Part shown: positions 62,785-64,000 of the stretch, in pieces | How the letters are laid out: each line of letters begins with the position of its first letter | How positions within the stretch are numbered: position 1 is the first letter of the stretch | Assembly: GCA_017461385.1 (NCBI GenBank) | Contig: JAFTXZ010000011.1 | Location: 1 to 64,000, forward strand | DNA: 64,000 bases | Direction of reading: 5' to 3' | Origin: Clostridia bacterium | Lineage (GTDB): Bacteria; Bacillota; Clostridia; Oscillospirales; CAG-272 | Notes under the pieces: model-generated | The model's database searches: none | Told to the model about the DNA's origin: nothing | Seen by the model: the letters and a program-made list of their open reading frames with translations, nothing else | Program-made: the position numbers and the translations under genes

Positions 62785-62828
62785 TTTTCTCCTCCCCTCA
62801 AAATTTCATTAAAAGTCGATACAAGGTC

Positions 62829-62857
62829 ATTGTACCACAACTCTTTCCTTATTTCAA
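62829..62857 (-). promoter_or_regulatory. Promoter of topB
   Basis: On the reverse strand TTGAAA (62852-62857), 17 nt ending in TGTGG, TACAAT (62829-62834). Confidence 0.75.
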
Positions 62858-63035
62858 GATAAATATTATTTATATAAAATATAAACGCCATAACCTAACG
62901 TCTATACCCAACGTTTACCCACACCCTCATATCTATACCAACACTTATCACGTAACATGTGCTAACCGCCAAAATCCAACGCAAAGGAAAGGTCGAGCTG
63001 CACAAAGGAAAGGTCAAGTGTTAATGTTAAAAAGA
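62858..63035. other. Gene-free spacer with short repeated words
   Basis: No gene is seen. AACGTCTATACCC and AACGTTTACCC-type words recur, and GCACAAAGGAAAGGTC-like words (62985-63015) echo the repeat islands elsewhere. Confidence 0.5.
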
Positions 63036-63076
63036 TAAAAGGTCAGTGTGGTTTTTCCACACTGACCCTTTTTTTA
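63036..63076. terminator. Terminator after mnmA-DUF896
   Basis: The stem GGTCAGTGTGG/CCACACTGACC is flanked by AAAA and TTTTTTT. Confidence 0.9.
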
Positions 63077-63093
63077 TAAATGAAAATGACTGA

Positions 63094-63294
63094 TTATTTC
63101 TTCTTTAGCTTTGTTTTGCTTCCGTCTGGATTTTGAATTGTAATGCCGCCCAGTGAGGATTGAAGATTCCTACGATAGCCTGCAATATATTCCTTATAAA
63201 GCTCTTGTTGCTCAGCTAGCTCATCTGGGGTTAGTCCCTCAGCCTTTTTCTTCTTAGCAAGAAAGTTTATTCTTTCGATTTTCTCTTGTGTCAT
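63094..63294 (-). CDS. DUF896 (YnzC-like) small protein
   Basis: A 66-aa protein: EKIERINFLAKKKKAEGLTPDELAEQQELYKEYIAGYRRNLQSSLGGI, a two-helix hairpin typical of UPF0291/DUF896, small cytoplasmic proteins of Bacillota without settled function. The start at 63294 overlaps the mnmA stop (ATGA), so translation is coupled. Confidence 0.88.
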   Translation of the reverse strand: MTQEKIERINFLAKKKKAEGLTPDELAEQQELYKEYIAGYRRNLQSSLGGITIQNPDGSKTKLKKK

Positions 63295-64000
63295 TTCACA
63301 CCTCTTATTATTTTTCCACCGCCTACAACTATATCGCCGTCGTAAATAACAACGCTTTGACCCTTGCAAATAGCCCTTTGTGGCTCATCAAATACCACGT
63401 GCAAAAGACCGTTTTCTATGCTTACCATAGCAGGTGATTCCTGTTGCTTATAGCGAATTTTTGCGGATAAGTGCAGGGGAGTGTCTATTTTATCAAGTGC
63501 AATAAGGTTAACCTGGTCTGCCCAAAGCTCTCTTGACATAAGGTCAGGGGTGTCTCCGATTATTACTTGATTTGCTTCAAGATTTTTATCAACCACATAC
63601 ATTGAATGGTCAAGAGCAAGCCCAAGCCCCTTTCTTTGACCTATTGTATATCGTATTATGCCCTTATGCTTTCCAAGAAATTTGCCATCAGTTGTTACAA
63701 AATCTCCCACAGGGTAGGACTTTTTTGTGTATTCCTCGATAAATTTAGCGTAATCACCATCTGGCACAAAGCATATATCCTGACTGTCCTTTTTCTGCCC
63801 GAGAGAAATACCGCTTTTGTCAACAAGCTCTCTTGCTTCGCTTTTTGACAGAACAGAGCCGAGTGGAAAAATAACTCTTTTTAGCTTTTCCCTTGAAATG
63901 CGATAAAGCACGTAGCTTTGGTCCTTAGATAAATCCAAGGATTTTTTCAAAACTATACGGTCATATTTCTCATCATATTCAACCCTTGCGTAATGCCCCG
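63291..64000 (-). CDS. mnmA: tRNA-specific 2-thiouridylase MnmA (5' end outside window)
   Basis: About 236 C-terminal residues of MnmA are present; the frame runs through the window edge (GHYARVEYDEKYDRIVLKKS) so the N-terminal half, with the ATP pyrophosphatase motif and the first catalytic Cys, is not seen. Visible signatures are KDQSYVLYR, KKDSQDICFVPDG with the second catalytic Cys, HKGIIRYTIGQRKGLGLA and VIYDGDIVVGGG. It makes 2-thiouridine at position 34 of Lys, Glu and Gln tRNAs. Confidence 0.95.
   Translation of the reverse strand, partial: GHYARVEYDEKYDRIVLKKSLDLSKDQSYVLYRISREKLKRVIFPLGSVLSKSEARELVDKSGISLGQKKDSQDICFVPDGDYAKFIEEYTKKSYPVGDFVTTDGKFLGKHKGIIRYTIGQRKGLGLALDHSMYVVDKNLEANQVIIGDTPDLMSRELWADQVNLIALDKIDTPLHLSAKIRYKQQESPAMVSIENGLLHVVFDEPQRAICKGQSVVIYDGDIVVGGGKIIRGVK

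Overview
The window looks like chromosome from a low-GC, Gram-positive, gut-type Clostridia (Bacillota) bacterium. I infer this from the DnaD/DnaI primosome genes, the L10-leader-controlled rplJ-rplL operon, a DUF896 protein, YitT, a sigma/beta-propeller pair, TTGACA-N17-TATAAT promoters with TRTG upstream of the -10 box, and several glycoside hydrolases beside many short interspersed repeats. Species cannot be named from the sequence alone.

Layout. 1-5.0 kb: a repeat island, a GH35 beta-galactosidase operon with a BspA-type leucine-rich-repeat gene, and a three-gene reverse-strand cluster of unknown function containing an AAA+-like protein with a degenerate P-loop. 5.1-16.4 kb: one giant secreted protein (3775 aa) with three beta-helix modules, a phospholipase-D-like domain, four LamG-like domains and a terminal SGNH esterase. 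16.5-17.4 kb: a variable-hairpin array and tRNA-Trp, tRNA-Leu and an aberrant initiator tRNA. 17.3-20.1 kb: a decayed integrated element next to the initiator tRNA, with a chimeric serine-recombinase remnant and different base composition. 20.3-27.0 kb: a four-helix-bundle protein, a DMP19 protein, a metallopeptidase-GH106 pair and an NCS2 purine permease.

27.0-42.2 kb: two more repeat islands bracket a YbaK deacylase, a transglutaminase-nitrilase fusion, a 3.3-kb insertion (secreted metalloprotease plus lipoprotein) bounded by a 175-bp duplication of the end of a CNNM/CorC gene, that CNNM gene with a 13-aa leader peptide and attenuator, an ECF sigma/beta-propeller pair, a lipoprotein, Bcp and a serine hydrolase. 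42.2-54.7 kb: GH43 plus ribokinase, divergent from an SLC13-type transporter; an MFS-GH2 operon; YitT, cysteine synthase, a HAD phosphatase with a disordered tail and a membrane protein. 54.8-55.5 kb: an IS200-type insertion lying between rplL and its probable terminator. 55.6-64 kb: conserved housekeeping genes on the reverse strand (rplL, rplJ, dnaI-like, dnaD, tsaD, rimI, dCMP deaminase, topB, DUF896, mnmA).

The genes suggest an organism that takes apart glycans (GH35, GH106, GH43, GH2, SGNH esterase, ribokinase) and displays large adhesin-like proteins. The repeats are the other theme. Short elements flanked by 19-25-bp direct repeats, 73-nt-period palindrome arrays and duplicated gene 3' ends recur at several places, which suggests an active but non-autonomous repeat-spreading process.
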